NCBI GenBank assembly: GCA_049511115.1
Contig: JBEKYH010000176.1
Location: forward strand, 1-16,184
Direction: 5' to 3'
Length of the DNA stretch: 16,184 bases
DNA from: JBEKYH01 sp049511115
GTDB lineage: Bacteria; Planctomycetota; Phycisphaerae; Tepidisphaerales; Tepidisphaeraceae
Shown: piece after piece, positions 6,432 to 14,645 of the stretch
How the letters are laid out: each line of letters begins with the position of its first letter
Numbering within the stretch: the first letter of the stretch is position 1
Made by a program: the position numbers and the translations under genes
The notes under the pieces: model-generated
Told to the model about the DNA's origin: nothing
The model's input: only the letters and a program-made list of their open reading frames with translations
Database searches by the model: none

Positions 6432-7229
6432 TCACTTCCGCGGCGTATACACCAGCAACTCCCCAATCGCCTCATACCCCACATTCGGATAAAGCATCGC
6501 CCCCGCGTGGCTGGCCAGCAGATACGAAGCGGCCGAGCCGTGGGCGCGGTCGTCGCGGAGCATTTTGGCCAGAATGGATTTGCCAATTCCCCGCCGGCGA
6601 AAGGCGGGACGCACGTACATGCTTTGCACCCAGGTCGCCGTCCATGTGCCGTCGGCGGGGGAGGGCTTCACCGTGATGCTGGCAGCCCAGCCGATGGGAG
6701 TGGCCCCATCCAGGGCGACGTACTGCCGCTGGGGCGCGTCGGGCACAAGATCGCTCGATTGGATGTGCCGCCGCCCGGCCGCCTTAATGAGCCGGTCGGC
6801 CAGGTTTTGAGTCATCACGCGTTCGACGGGCAAGGGTTGAGGAACTTTGGGGATTTTCGCCAACCGGTGCACCATGAACGCCTCGGTCGCTCCCAGGCGA
6901 TATCCGGCGGCCTTATACCCCGCGCGGATCGGCCCATCCGGCTCATCCAGCGTGCGGACGGCGCAAATGCAAAATCGCCCGCGCGTCTGCTTGCGCGCAA
7001 TCGCATCCACCTCAGCCGCTTCGATTCCATGTGCGATCCATTCCTCGCGCCGATAATCCTCCGCTCGCTTCCGCGGCCCATCGCGCACGACCCACAGTTT
7101 GCCAACGCGATGGGGTTCGTAAGGGTGGGTACCTGATCGCACAAATGCGAACCCGCGTACGAAGACTTCGATTGCATGGATTGCATGTTCAATGGTCGGC
7201 GCTGAGTTGGACGATGGTTTCGCCGCCAT
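6432..7229 (-). CDS. GNAT-family N-acetyltransferase
   Basis: The 265-aa protein has a GNAT domain in its C-terminal half (about residues 140-265). QRQYVALDGATPIGWAASI forms early strands, WVQSMYVRPAFRRRGIGKSIL is the acetyl-CoA-binding motif A (R/Q-x-x-G-x-G/A loop as RRRGIG), and YPNVGYEAIGELLVY is the usual end of the fold. The first 135 residues (with FVRSGTHPYEPHRVGKLWVVRDGP and a charged helical part) are not a family I recognise; they may be a second, degenerate GNAT-like half. The substrate is unknown. It lies 17 nt downstream of a Phd-type antitoxin gene on the same strand, so they may be co-transcribed. It is convergent with the DUF2283 gene. The Shine-Dalgarno is poor (GAGGG about 14 nt away). 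Confidence 0.8.
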   Translation of the reverse strand: MAAKPSSNSAPTIEHAIHAIEVFVRGFAFVRSGTHPYEPHRVGKLWVVRDGPRKRAEDYRREEWIAHGIEAAEVDAIARKQTRGRFCICAVRTLDEPDGPIRAGYKAAGYRLGATEAFMVHRLAKIPKVPQPLPVERVMTQNLADRLIKAAGRRHIQSSDLVPDAPQRQYVALDGATPIGWAASITVKPSPADGTWTATWVQSMYVRPAFRRRGIGKSILAKMLRDDRAHGSAASYLLASHAGAMLYPNVGYEAIGELLVYTPRK

Positions 7230-7246
7230 GGCAAAAGATTACACCC

Positions 7247-7471
7247 TCATTTCATGTACTCTGCAAAATCCGCAAGGTGGTCATCGTCATCCGACACGAT
7301 CGTCAGCATTCCCTTGCAGGACCCAAACACGGGCAGTGGCTGGGAGGATGTCACCGACCGAAGCTCCGCCACTGGCTGGTTTCCCTCGGTGATGACGACA
7401 GATTCGCCATGAGCCGTCTTTTCGATCAGCTCCTTCAGGGACAATTGTGCCTGCTCGATGCTTACGGTCAT
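7247..7471 (-). CDS. Phd/YefM-type antitoxin without an evident toxin
   Basis: This 74-aa protein reads MTVSIEQAQLSLKELIEKTAHGESVVITEGNQPVAEL, the classic Phd/YefM N-terminal DNA-binding fold (helix, strand, 'GE.VVIT..G.PVA.L'). An acidic tail, GSCKGMLTIVSDDDDHLADFAEYM, is typical of antitoxins that pair with PIN-domain RNases. In those systems the toxin gene normally follows immediately. Here the next gene is the GNAT acetyltransferase, 17 nt downstream, and no PIN, RelE or Doc gene is visible. The start is ATG 7471, supported by GGAG (7479-7482) with a 7-nt spacer; the in-frame ATG at 7495 lacks this. It is likely autoregulated, as family members are, but no operator was recognised. Confidence 0.8.
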   Translation of the reverse strand: MTVSIEQAQLSLKELIEKTAHGESVVITEGNQPVAELRSVTSSQPLPVFGSCKGMLTIVSDDDDHLADFAEYMK

Positions 7472-7478
7472 GGGAATA

Positions 7479-7482
7479 CTCC
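7479..7482 (-). promoter_or_regulatory. Shine-Dalgarno site deciding the antitoxin start
   Basis: GGAG on the minus strand lies 7 nt before ATG 7471. This rules in favour of the 74-aa form over the 82-aa form starting at 7495. Confidence 0.6.
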
Positions 7483-7532
7483 GTCTATCTCCCACATCTT
7501 ATATCGTTCGGAAGCGTCAGCAAGAAAAAACA

Positions 7533-7572
7533 CGGCCACCCTGTCACCTTGTCACCCCCTCACCCCCTCGTC
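7533..7572. repeat. C-rich tandem repeat with 8-nt period
   Basis: Five imperfect 8-mers follow each other: CGGCCACC, CTGTCACC, TTGTCACC, CCCTCACC, CCCTCGTC. They occupy the divergent gap between the antitoxin and glycosyltransferase genes, ending about 40 nt before the glycosyltransferase start. Frames through it give Pro/Thr/Ser-rich peptide and are unlikely to be coding. Confidence 0.7.
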
Positions 7573-7613
7573 ATTTGCCCCTTCCCCCAATTTCGGATAA
7601 TTCCCTTCCACCC

Positions 7614-8762
7614 ATGTCCGCGAGGGTATTAATCTTGTCCGCCGCCGTTGGAGCGGGGCATCTGCGCGCTGCCGAGGCGCTGGAACGCACCTTTCGCATC
7701 GTCGCCCCGGACGCGACGGTCAAGCACATCGATGTGCTGAATCTCACCAACGGTGTCTTTCGCCGCATTTACGGCAAGGCTTACCTCGACCTGGTTAATC
7801 ATGCCCCGCATGTGCTGGGGTATATGTATGACTGGATGGATAAGCCGCGGCGGCCCAAGTACCCCATGGATCGCCTGCGCGTCATAGTCGAGAAGATCAA
7901 CCTGGGCAAGCTGCTCGACCTTCTCCGCCGCGAGCATTGGGACATCATCGTCAACACGCATTTCCTGCCGGCCGAATTGATCGCCATGCTGCGGAAAAAG
8001 CGGGCCATTCATACGCGGCAGATCACGGTGACGACCGATTTTGACACGCATCGGCTCTGGGTGAATCAGCCTTGCGAGCTTTACACAACGGCGACGCCGG
8101 AGGGGGCGGCCTACCTGCATAGCTGGGGCGTGCCCGCCGAACATACGGCGGTGACTGGGATTCCCATCGACCCCGTCTTCGCCACTGAAAAGAGCCGGGA
8201 ATCCTGCCTGGCTGCCCATGGCCTGGTGGGTGATCGGCCGATCATTCTGCAACTCGCCGGCGGCTTTGGCGTCGGACCCGTGGCACATCTGTTTAACAGC
8301 ATCCTGAACATCGAAACGCCGGTACAGATCATTGCGGTGGCCGGGCGCAACGCCAAAGCGAAAAAGCAGCTTGATTCGATTCCAATCCCGCGCCGGCATA
8401 AGGCGGCAATCTTCGGCTTCACCGACAAGATCGACGAACTGATGAACGTCGCCGACATCGTCGTCACCAAGCCCGGCGGATTGACGACCTCGGAAACCCT
8501 CGCCCGCGGCGCCGCGATGGCAATTGTTAACCCAATTCCAGGTCAGGAGATACGCAACAGCGACTACCTGCTCGAATCGCGCGCCGCCATTAAGATCAAC
8601 AACCTTCCCACCGCAAAAATGAAGCTGGAGGCGCTCATCAACGATCGGCCCCGGCTGGAAGAGCTAAAAGCCAATGCCCGCCGTCTGGCCCGGCCGCGCG
8701 CGGCGTTTGATATCGCCGAGCTTGCCCTGAACGCCGCCTCCCGCCCCCCGCATCGACCTTAG
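7614..8762 (+). CDS. MGDG-synthase/UgtP-like glycolipid glycosyltransferase (GT28 fold)
   Basis: The 382-aa protein begins MSARVLILSAAVGAGHLRAAEAL, the conserved GAGH-type N-terminal motif of the MGDG_synth domain (residues 13-16). HIDVLNLTNGVFRRIYGKAYLDLVNHAPHVLGYMYDW follows, then VTTDFDTHRLWVNQPCELY and VTGIPIDPVF. The C-terminal half has a GGFGVG nucleotide-binding loop near residue 218 and the acceptor/donor motif VVTKPGGLTTSETLARGAA near 283-300, then NPIPGQEIRNSDYLLE. These enzymes transfer galactose or glucose from UDP-sugar to diacylglycerol at the cytoplasmic membrane face, so a role in membrane glycolipid synthesis is likely. Sugar and acceptor cannot be read from sequence. ATG 7614 fits the family start; the frame extends upstream to 7458 only through the tandem repeat. 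No Shine-Dalgarno is seen. Confidence 0.88.
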   Translation: MSARVLILSAAVGAGHLRAAEALERTFRIVAPDATVKHIDVLNLTNGVFRRIYGKAYLDLVNHAPHVLGYMYDWMDKPRRPKYPMDRLRVIVEKINLGKLLDLLRREHWDIIVNTHFLPAELIAMLRKKRAIHTRQITVTTDFDTHRLWVNQPCELYTTATPEGAAYLHSWGVPAEHTAVTGIPIDPVFATEKSRESCLAAHGLVGDRPIILQLAGGFGVGPVAHLFNSILNIETPVQIIAVAGRNAKAKKQLDSIPIPRRHKAAIFGFTDKIDELMNVADIVVTKPGGLTTSETLARGAAMAIVNPIPGQEIRNSDYLLESRAAIKINNLPTAKMKLEALINDRPRLEELKANARRLARPRAAFDIAELALNAASRPPHRP

Positions 8763-8779
8763 CATCTGGATTTTGCTAA
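8759..8779. other. Weak inverted repeat at the end of the glycosyltransferase gene
   Basis: TTAGCA and TGCTAA pair around a 9-nt loop, and the left arm includes the TAG stop codon. Without a T-tract this is weak as a terminator. Confidence 0.25.
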
Positions 8780-8879
8780 ACTACGTTGGCTGGTATGTTT
8801 GCAACGCGCGAAACATTGCACAAAATCGAGAATTGATTTGTCCTGAAGGCGATTAGGAATTATCTTTTGCGGTACTTCT

Positions 8880-11800
8880 ATGTCGAGAATGAATCGCCTG
8901 TCATGCCGCCAACGGGCATTGCGTTTGGCGTCCGCCTCCTTCCTGGCGGCTGCCAGCCGCGCCATTGCCGGAACCACGTATTACGTAAGCCCAACCGGCA
9001 GCGATAGTAACAGCGGAACAAGCCCCAATTCGCCATGGCAGACGCTGACCAAAGTGGAATCGCAGACGTACGCGCCCGGATCGTCGATTCTGTTCCAGGA
9101 CGGCGGCAATTGGTATGGCAATCTGTACGCCACTTCAAGCGGGACAGTAAGTCAGCCTATCACCTATGGTTCGTATGGGTCGGGGGCCGACCCGATCTTC
9201 TGGGGCAGCGATATTTTGAATGCCGGCGCATTTCAGCAGATCGCCGGAACCCCAAGCGGCGACCCCAGCTATGAAATGACGTATCCGACGACGGTGAATT
9301 CCGTGTTGGAAGATCATCAGTTTTTGCATAGCGCCACGCTGGTGGACAGCAGCGCCCCGTCCAACGCGACGCCATCCACCTACGTCAATTATGTCGAATC
9401 GACGCCCGATACCTGGTACTACGACGCCACTCCGACCGCCGACGAACTGTACATCAACACCGGCACGACCGTTTCCGCCACGGACGGCCATGTCTACACC
9501 GCCGCCGTCCGGCAAAACGTCGTTTCCAACAACTATCAAAGCAACCTCGTGTTTGACAACCTGACCGTCGAGGAATCGGCCGCGTACAACGGCGGCTATG
9601 GTTTTGGCATGCAGTTCGGCAGCAACCTGACCGTGGAGAATTCCACGGCCATCGCCACCGGGAAACATGCCTTCGCGGCCATCGACGCTCCGAATTTTTT
9701 GGGGGAGAACCTCCTTGCCAGCAATGCGATGCCTGACCAGGGTTTTGGCGGGGCCACGGCTTTTGTCGCGTTTAGTGACGGTAATGACGTGAACGACGCC
9801 TCTTCATGGATTAATGACACAAATACCAACCCCGGGGGGAACTACCCGGCGTTCATCAGCCACGGCGATCCCGGTTCCATCGGTTCGATCACGATTGTGA
9901 ACATGAACAGCCCCAGCGGCGGGGCGGGCATCAGCATCGAAACCACCTCAAGCACGGAACAGGTCTCCATTCAGGGTGGCCTGATCAACAATGGTTATGT
10001 GAACCTTGATTCGACTAACACGATCATCAACGGCCTGACCCTGACGGGTGCCTATGCGCAGATAATATTGGAGGGCAACGGCGAGATTCTGCAGAATTCG
10101 ATCATTACGGGCACCAATCAGAATCCCTACGCCGCGCAGAATGGCTCCGTCTATGTTGAGGGCGCCAACGACATCATCCGGTTCAACACTTTCCAGCAGG
10201 CCCCAAACGCTTTTTACGCCAGCCCCACCATCGGCGTGAACGAGGGCGCCACGAATACGATGATCTACGGCAATGTGATTGATACAAATGGGGGCGTTTA
10301 CCTCTTCAAGAACTTCAGTGGGCCGGCGTCCATCGTCTCCAACAATAATTTGTTCGCCGTCGCCGCCAACATCCTGCTTGGCCTCAACTCGGGGCAGGAA
10401 ACTTTCAGCCAATGGCAGCAATCCGGGCAGGATCAGGACTCGACGGTGGGCAATCCGATGTTTACCAACGCCGCCGCCGGGAATTATTACCTGCTTCCAG
10501 GCTCGCCGGGGCTTTCGGCGTTTATCCCCACGGCGGCCCAGGCCGTGGCCGACGATTTCTTCGGCTATCCGCGCCCGCCGCTCGGCACTCCGGTTGATCT
10601 GGGCGCCTTGCAATCCCCCTCGCCGGCCGCGGCGACCGCCACATGGACATCGACCAGCGGCGGCAACTGGGGCGACGCATCCAACTGGTCGTCGGGGCTC
10701 ATCGGCAGCCAGGCCGGCCAAACCGTCAATTTTACGACCCCGCTCGCCGCGCCTTCCACGATTAACCTGAACGCCCAGTGGACGGTCGGCAACGTCAATT
10801 TCAGCGGCAGCTTCTCCTACACGCTGGCCGCGGGAACAGGCGGCTCTCTCGTTCTATACAACGGGACCAACGCCGCGGCCGTGATGGACTCTGGCAGTCA
10901 CGTCATCTCGGCCCCGATCACTCTCGATTCCAATGCCGAGATTACCGTGGCGGGGGCCAATGACACGCTGACCCTTTCCGGCGGGATTTCCGGCAGCAGC
11001 GGATTGAGTCTCGCCGGCGCCGGGACGTTGGCGCTTGCAGCCGTCAATTCATACAGCGGCGGCACGCTGATCTACGGGGGAACCCTGGCGATTAACGCGG
11101 CCGGCGCGCTGCCGCTTGGCAGTCCGGTCTTTAATTCCGGCGCGTTGGCTGTCAATGCCAACAACGTGTCAGGCGCCATTGTCGGCTCCGGCACGCTCAG
11201 CGTCGGCGCCGCGTCGCAGCCGGCGCTCTTGCAACTGGAGGGAGGAAGCGGCCTGAGCCAGTTGTCGTCGCTGACCATCGCCCCCGGCTCCATGCTGGAC
11301 ATTACTGACAACGCCGTGGAGATCAATTACGGCGTCGGTCCCGATCCCGCGGCGACCATCCGCGGCTATCTCAAATCCGGTTACAACAACGGCCTCTGGA
11401 CGGGCACGGGCATCGGCAGCGGCACGGCCGCCATCAATCCGGGCCTCTATGCCGTGGGATATGTCGACGGCAATACCGACATGGGCACGCAGGCTGGCGC
11501 CGGGCAGATATTCATCGAGTTCACCCTCGCCGGCGACGCGAATCTCGATGGCACGGTCAATTTCGCCGACTTGCTGGTTGTTGCCCAGAACTTCAACCAT
11601 ACCCTCGACACCCACGGCAACCCCATCGATTGGGCCGACGGCGATTTTAATTATGATGGCGTGGTGAATTTCGCGGACCTCCTGCTCATCGCTCAGAATT
11701 TCAATAAGGCCCTGTCCACGAGTCAGCTTGCCGAAGTTCCCGGTTCCTTCGCCGCCGATTGGCAGTTGGCGCTGGCCGAAGTACAAAACAGCCAGGACCA

Positions 11801-11897
11801 GAACATCAATGTGCCCGAACCGGCGAGCATCGGCGTGCTGGGCGTTTTCGCGGCAGGTCTGCTCGGAAGGCGGCGCTCTAAACGCACCACGATTTGA
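8880..11897 (+). CDS. Exported right-handed beta-helix protein with strand repeat, dockerin-like domain and PEP-CTERM tail
   Basis: The 1005-aa protein has a signal peptide (residues 1-31, ending SRAIAG). A parallel beta-helix region (about 32-580) starts TTYYVSPTGSDSNSGTSPN, the usual opening of pectate-lyase-like or polysaccharide-binding beta-helices, and is rich in N/T/G strand-turn repeats. Then come a TWTSTSGGNWGDASNWS segment, an autotransporter-type strand repeat (NSYSGGTLIYGGTLAINAAGALP, about 720-750), and a dockerin-like domain (about 881-945) with DANLDGTVNFADLL and DFNYDGVVNFADLL. The protein ends in a PEP-CTERM tail, NVPEPASIGVLGVFAAGLLG plus RRRSKR. This predicts exosortase-type sorting to the envelope, with Ca-binding dockerin repeats. 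Catalytic residues could not be assigned. ATG 8880 or 8889 may be the start; no Shine-Dalgarno is obvious. The C-terminal 190 residues closely match the interrupted GDSL gene downstream. Confidence 0.88.
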   Translation: MSRMNRLSCRQRALRLASASFLAAASRAIAGTTYYVSPTGSDSNSGTSPNSPWQTLTKVESQTYAPGSSILFQDGGNWYGNLYATSSGTVSQPITYGSYGSGADPIFWGSDILNAGAFQQIAGTPSGDPSYEMTYPTTVNSVLEDHQFLHSATLVDSSAPSNATPSTYVNYVESTPDTWYYDATPTADELYINTGTTVSATDGHVYTAAVRQNVVSNNYQSNLVFDNLTVEESAAYNGGYGFGMQFGSNLTVENSTAIATGKHAFAAIDAPNFLGENLLASNAMPDQGFGGATAFVAFSDGNDVNDASSWINDTNTNPGGNYPAFISHGDPGSIGSITIVNMNSPSGGAGISIETTSSTEQVSIQGGLINNGYVNLDSTNTIINGLTLTGAYAQIILEGNGEILQNSIITGTNQNPYAAQNGSVYVEGANDIIRFNTFQQAPNAFYASPTIGVNEGATNTMIYGNVIDTNGGVYLFKNFSGPASIVSNNNLFAVAANILLGLNSGQETFSQWQQSGQDQDSTVGNPMFTNAAAGNYYLLPGSPGLSAFIPTAAQAVADDFFGYPRPPLGTPVDLGALQSPSPAAATATWTSTSGGNWGDASNWSSGLIGSQAGQTVNFTTPLAAPSTINLNAQWTVGNVNFSGSFSYTLAAGTGGSLVLYNGTNAAAVMDSGSHVISAPITLDSNAEITVAGANDTLTLSGGISGSSGLSLAGAGTLALAAVNSYSGGTLIYGGTLAINAAGALPLGSPVFNSGALAVNANNVSGAIVGSGTLSVGAASQPALLQLEGGSGLSQLSSLTIAPGSMLDITDNAVEINYGVGPDPAATIRGYLKSGYNNGLWTGTGIGSGTAAINPGLYAVGYVDGNTDMGTQAGAGQIFIEFTLAGDANLDGTVNFADLLVVAQNFNHTLDTHGNPIDWADGDFNYDGVVNFADLLLIAQNFNKALSTSQLAEVPGSFAADWQLALAEVQNSQDQNINVPEPASIGVLGVFAAGLLGRRRSKRTTI

Positions 11898-11956
11898 GCG
11901 CCTGTGTTGGGTTGGAACCATCCGTTTGCATGTGCTGCCGGAATGGTGCTTGGGTT

Positions 11957-11960
11957 GGAG
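11957..11960 (+). promoter_or_regulatory. Shine-Dalgarno site deciding the GT87-like start
   Basis: GGAG lies 5 nt before ATG 11966, which favours this start over the upstream in-frame start at 11894 that would overlap the previous gene. Confidence 0.6.
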
Positions 11961-11965
11961 TTGTC

Positions 11966-13273
11966 ATGGCTGGCACTGACATGGCGTCAATGGATCAACT
12001 ACAAACGGGACCTGGAGCAGGCCCGCGGCCCGTTGTTGCCGCGTGGGGATCCACCGGTTACCTGGCAACGGCGGCGCTGATTCTGGTAGGCCTGGCCTAT
12101 CTCGCCAACGGTGTCGCGACGCTCGTCGCGCCCAATTATCGGGGCGACCTTAACACACGATGGCGCGAAAGAGGCTATCTGCGCGCGGGCATTGATCCTT
12201 ACGACGTGTCGGTCCAGTTTAACGGCATGAAACCCAACGCGGCGGAGACGAGGCGAATCGCCGACCACGATTTGCAGAATGAGTCCGCCATTGATTCAAG
12301 CGGGTATCCTCCCTGGGGACTTGCGGCTTCATTTCTGTTTATGCCGCCGGGTCCGGAGAGGCTGGCGCAAGCGGTGTTTGCCGCGATTTGCCTCGCGTCA
12401 TTGGGGCTGGCAGTGTGCTATGCATTCGGACAGGGGCGGCAATGGGGAACAGGCCCTGGACTATTCATGGCGGCGTGTGTCTTTGCGATGTTTAGTAACG
12501 CTGGAACGCTGAGGCTGGGGCAATACGGCCTCATCTTGAACGCGTTTCTCATATGCTCTCTTTGGGCGTTTGTGAAAAGGCAAGCGGCTCTGTCAGGGCT
12601 GGCGATGGCGGTGGCGGCCATTAAGCCCACTTACTCGATGTCCCAAGTCGTGGTCATGGTGTTCCGTCGGCAGTGGGTCTCCCTGATGTTGCTCGCAGCC
12701 GTGTGCGCGGCGGCTTCGGTCGTTCCATGGGCGCTGACGGGAGTTGGTCCCGTTGAAATGGTTCAGCAGATGTTGGGCCAGTCGGCGCATGTGAGCGAAG
12801 GGGATACAAGTCTTCTGCGGCTGGCACGTTCTGTCATCCCGTACTCCAGTGCCGTGACGATTCTGACGGCGGCGTGCGTTATAGGGACATCATCACTGGC
12901 TTGGAAATACCGTAACTACTCACCCTTGGTTGCGACTTCGGCCGCCGCGGTGACGGGCCGAGTTTTTCTATATCACCGGCAATACGACAACGTCATGTTG
13001 GTGTTCCCGCTGCTGGCCCTGGGGCTGCTCGCATTGGCAATTCGTAAGCCATGGGCGTGGGTTGTATTCGCGGTGTACGGCGCGACGCTATGGGCGCCAT
13101 TGCCGTACATGGCGTACCGACCGCCCGTGATCGCGGCGCTTTGCACCGTTTGGCTTGCCGGGCTTTTTATGATCTGCCGGCATGCGGCGCGTTTGGACCC
13201 AGCCGGCGGCGCAGATTCTGACGGCGCCAAAGAGTTCCCGGGAAGACGGGCGGCGGTCGTTTCAGCGGGGTGA
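11966..13273 (+). CDS. Multi-pass membrane glycosyltransferase, GT87/DUF2029-like
   Basis: The 435-aa protein is almost entirely hydrophobic, with about 9-11 predicted helices. After the first helix (YLATAALILVGLAYLANGVATLV) comes a periplasmic loop, RGDLNTRWRERGYLRAGIDP then YDVSVQFNG, and YPPWGLAASFLFMPPGPERL, which match the GT87/DUF2029 pattern of an early acidic loop, 'G.DPYD', and 'YPP'. Later features are RLGQYGLILNAFLICSLW and AAIKPTYSMSQVV, also typical (GQ...N and KP motifs). Family members are polyprenyl-phosphate-sugar dependent mannosyl- or similar transferases acting at the outer face of the membrane. The donor and acceptor here are unknown. It sits 68 nt after the beta-helix gene and 70 nt before the GDSL gene, in the same direction, so it may decorate the exported proteins or a surface glycan. 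That link is inference. Confidence 0.78.
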   Translation: MAGTDMASMDQLQTGPGAGPRPVVAAWGSTGYLATAALILVGLAYLANGVATLVAPNYRGDLNTRWRERGYLRAGIDPYDVSVQFNGMKPNAAETRRIADHDLQNESAIDSSGYPPWGLAASFLFMPPGPERLAQAVFAAICLASLGLAVCYAFGQGRQWGTGPGLFMAACVFAMFSNAGTLRLGQYGLILNAFLICSLWAFVKRQAALSGLAMAVAAIKPTYSMSQVVVMVFRRQWVSLMLLAAVCAAASVVPWALTGVGPVEMVQQMLGQSAHVSEGDTSLLRLARSVIPYSSAVTILTAACVIGTSSLAWKYRNYSPLVATSAAAVTGRVFLYHRQYDNVMLVFPLLALGLLALAIRKPWAWVVFAVYGATLWAPLPYMAYRPPVIAALCTVWLAGLFMICRHAARLDPAGGADSDGAKEFPGRRAAVVSAG

Positions 13274-13326
13274 GCTGCCCCTCACATATTCCGTATTCTT
13301 GTCAGGAATCAAGGCGTTTTTGTAAA

Positions 13327-13333
13327 GGAAGGG
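13327..13333 (+). promoter_or_regulatory. Shine-Dalgarno site of the GDSL gene
   Basis: GGAAGGG lies 10 nt before ATG 13344 and supports that start. Confidence 0.5.
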
Positions 13334-13343
13334 AACGTCGTTC

Positions 13344-14645
13344 ATGCGGAAGATTAATTCATCGTCGTCTCTTGCGGCTTCTGCTCTGTGCAGCGCTGTC
13401 GCATTGTGGAACCTAAGGGCCGCCGGCGCTCCCCTCACCATCATGCCGATGGGAGACAGCATTACCGTCGGCTACACCAATCCGCCCAATTGGACTTACC
13501 CGTATGAAGATGGGTATCGGTACGATCTCTATACACAATTGACCAACGCCGGATTATCGATTCAATACGTGGGCAATTCGGGCGAGCCCTGGAACGGCGT
13601 CTACAGCATTCCGCCCAATACCCCGACTCCCGACCTGCGCGCGATCGGCGAAGACAATATGGAGGGGTTCACGTCCTATCAGACGGGCGATATCCTTCGG
13701 GGTGTTGTTGGTTGGGTGAGCGAGTTCAAACCCAACGTTATTCTCCTTGACGTCGGCATCAACGACATAGGGGCCGGGAGTGCGACCGTGGCACCGGAGG
13801 CCGAGTCCAACCTGACTTCCATTGTCCAGGATGTCATCGCCAACGACCCGGGGTCGCATCTGATCGTTGCCCAGATCACCCCATTTACGACATTATATGA
13901 ACCTTTGACGGGCGCGGTCATCCAATACGACGCCTGGATCCGGGATACGCTCGTGCCGGAATATGCGGCACAAGGCGTCTCCACGGTTGATCTTTACACG
14001 CCGATGACCGTGAACGGGCTGCCGAATGCCGGTTTGTACGCCAACGGATTCACTCACCCCAATGAAGGCGGTTACGCCCAATTGGCCAACGCCTGGTTCA
14101 ATGCCGTTGCGTCGCTGGAAGGGATTCCCCAGCGCGTCACGGCAACGTGGGACAACGCGGGCGGCACGGGCGACGGCAAAACCTGGGATGTGGCAGCGAG
14201 TCAAAACTGGAACAACGGCGTCCCGGCGCAATTCAATCAGAGCGACAACGTCATGTTCAACGACGCGAATAACGGCAATTATAGCGTAACGCTGAACAGC
14301 ACCGTCGCGCCGACGCTGGTGACATTCGCCAACAATTCCGGCAATTACGTCCTGAGCGGCACGGGAAGCATTGGCGGAGCGGCCAATATTTTCATTGACG
14401 GCGCTGGGACGGTGACGCTCAACATATCAAACAGCTATAGCGGCGCGACGAGCGTAAACGAAGGAACGCTGGTGATCACGAACGCCGCCGCGCTGCCCGC
14501 CAGCACGCAATTGACCATTGGGAATGGCCTGACGCCCGTCGCCATGAAGTTGGCGACGGGAATCGGCCTGGCGTCGGTGGCGACCTTGGCGATGAACGCC
14601 GATGCGACGCTGGACATCACCAACAATTCGCTGGCCATCAACTAA
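13344..14645 (+). CDS. Exported SGNH/GDSL-type esterase-like protein, ended by a premature stop
   Basis: The 433-aa product has a signal peptide (about residues 1-28, LWNLRAAGA). An SGNH hydrolase domain follows: MPMGDSITVGY with nucleophile Ser39, YVGNSG (oxyanion Gly region), DVGINDIG (Asn140), and GFTHPNEGGYAQLA with His238. The Asp usually three residues before this His is Gly here; Asn234 is the nearest polar residue. A linker and an autotransporter-type beta-strand segment follow (TATWDNAGGTGDGKTWDVAASQNWN..., SNSYSGATSVNEGTLVITNAAALP). Translation stops at TAA 14643-14645, in the middle of a module whose paralogue in the beta-helix gene continues into a dockerin and PEP-CTERM tail. As it stands the product would be secreted without its anchor. 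Such enzymes remove acyl (often acetyl) groups from polysaccharides, but the substrate is unknown. Confidence 0.85.
   Translation: MRKINSSSSLAASALCSAVALWNLRAAGAPLTIMPMGDSITVGYTNPPNWTYPYEDGYRYDLYTQLTNAGLSIQYVGNSGEPWNGVYSIPPNTPTPDLRAIGEDNMEGFTSYQTGDILRGVVGWVSEFKPNVILLDVGINDIGAGSATVAPEAESNLTSIVQDVIANDPGSHLIVAQITPFTTLYEPLTGAVIQYDAWIRDTLVPEYAAQGVSTVDLYTPMTVNGLPNAGLYANGFTHPNEGGYAQLANAWFNAVASLEGIPQRVTATWDNAGGTGDGKTWDVAASQNWNNGVPAQFNQSDNVMFNDANNGNYSVTLNSTVAPTLVTFANNSGNYVLSGTGSIGGAANIFIDGAGTVTLNISNSYSGATSVNEGTLVITNAAALPASTQLTIGNGLTPVAMKLATGIGLASVATLAMNADATLDITNNSLAIN

Noticed and set aside
7458..7613. N-terminal extension of the glycolipid glycosyltransferase
   Set aside because: The extra 52 residues come from the antitoxin 5' end and the C-rich tandem repeat. 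The family N-terminus starts at ATG 7614.
13286..13307. ATTCC...GGAAT inverted repeat before the GDSL gene
   Set aside because: A 5-bp stem with a 12-nt loop is too weak to call an operator or terminator.
14643..14645. TAA as a sense codon (genome-wide recoding)
   Set aside because: Other genes in the window end normally at TAA, including the tail of this same frame at 15189-15191.
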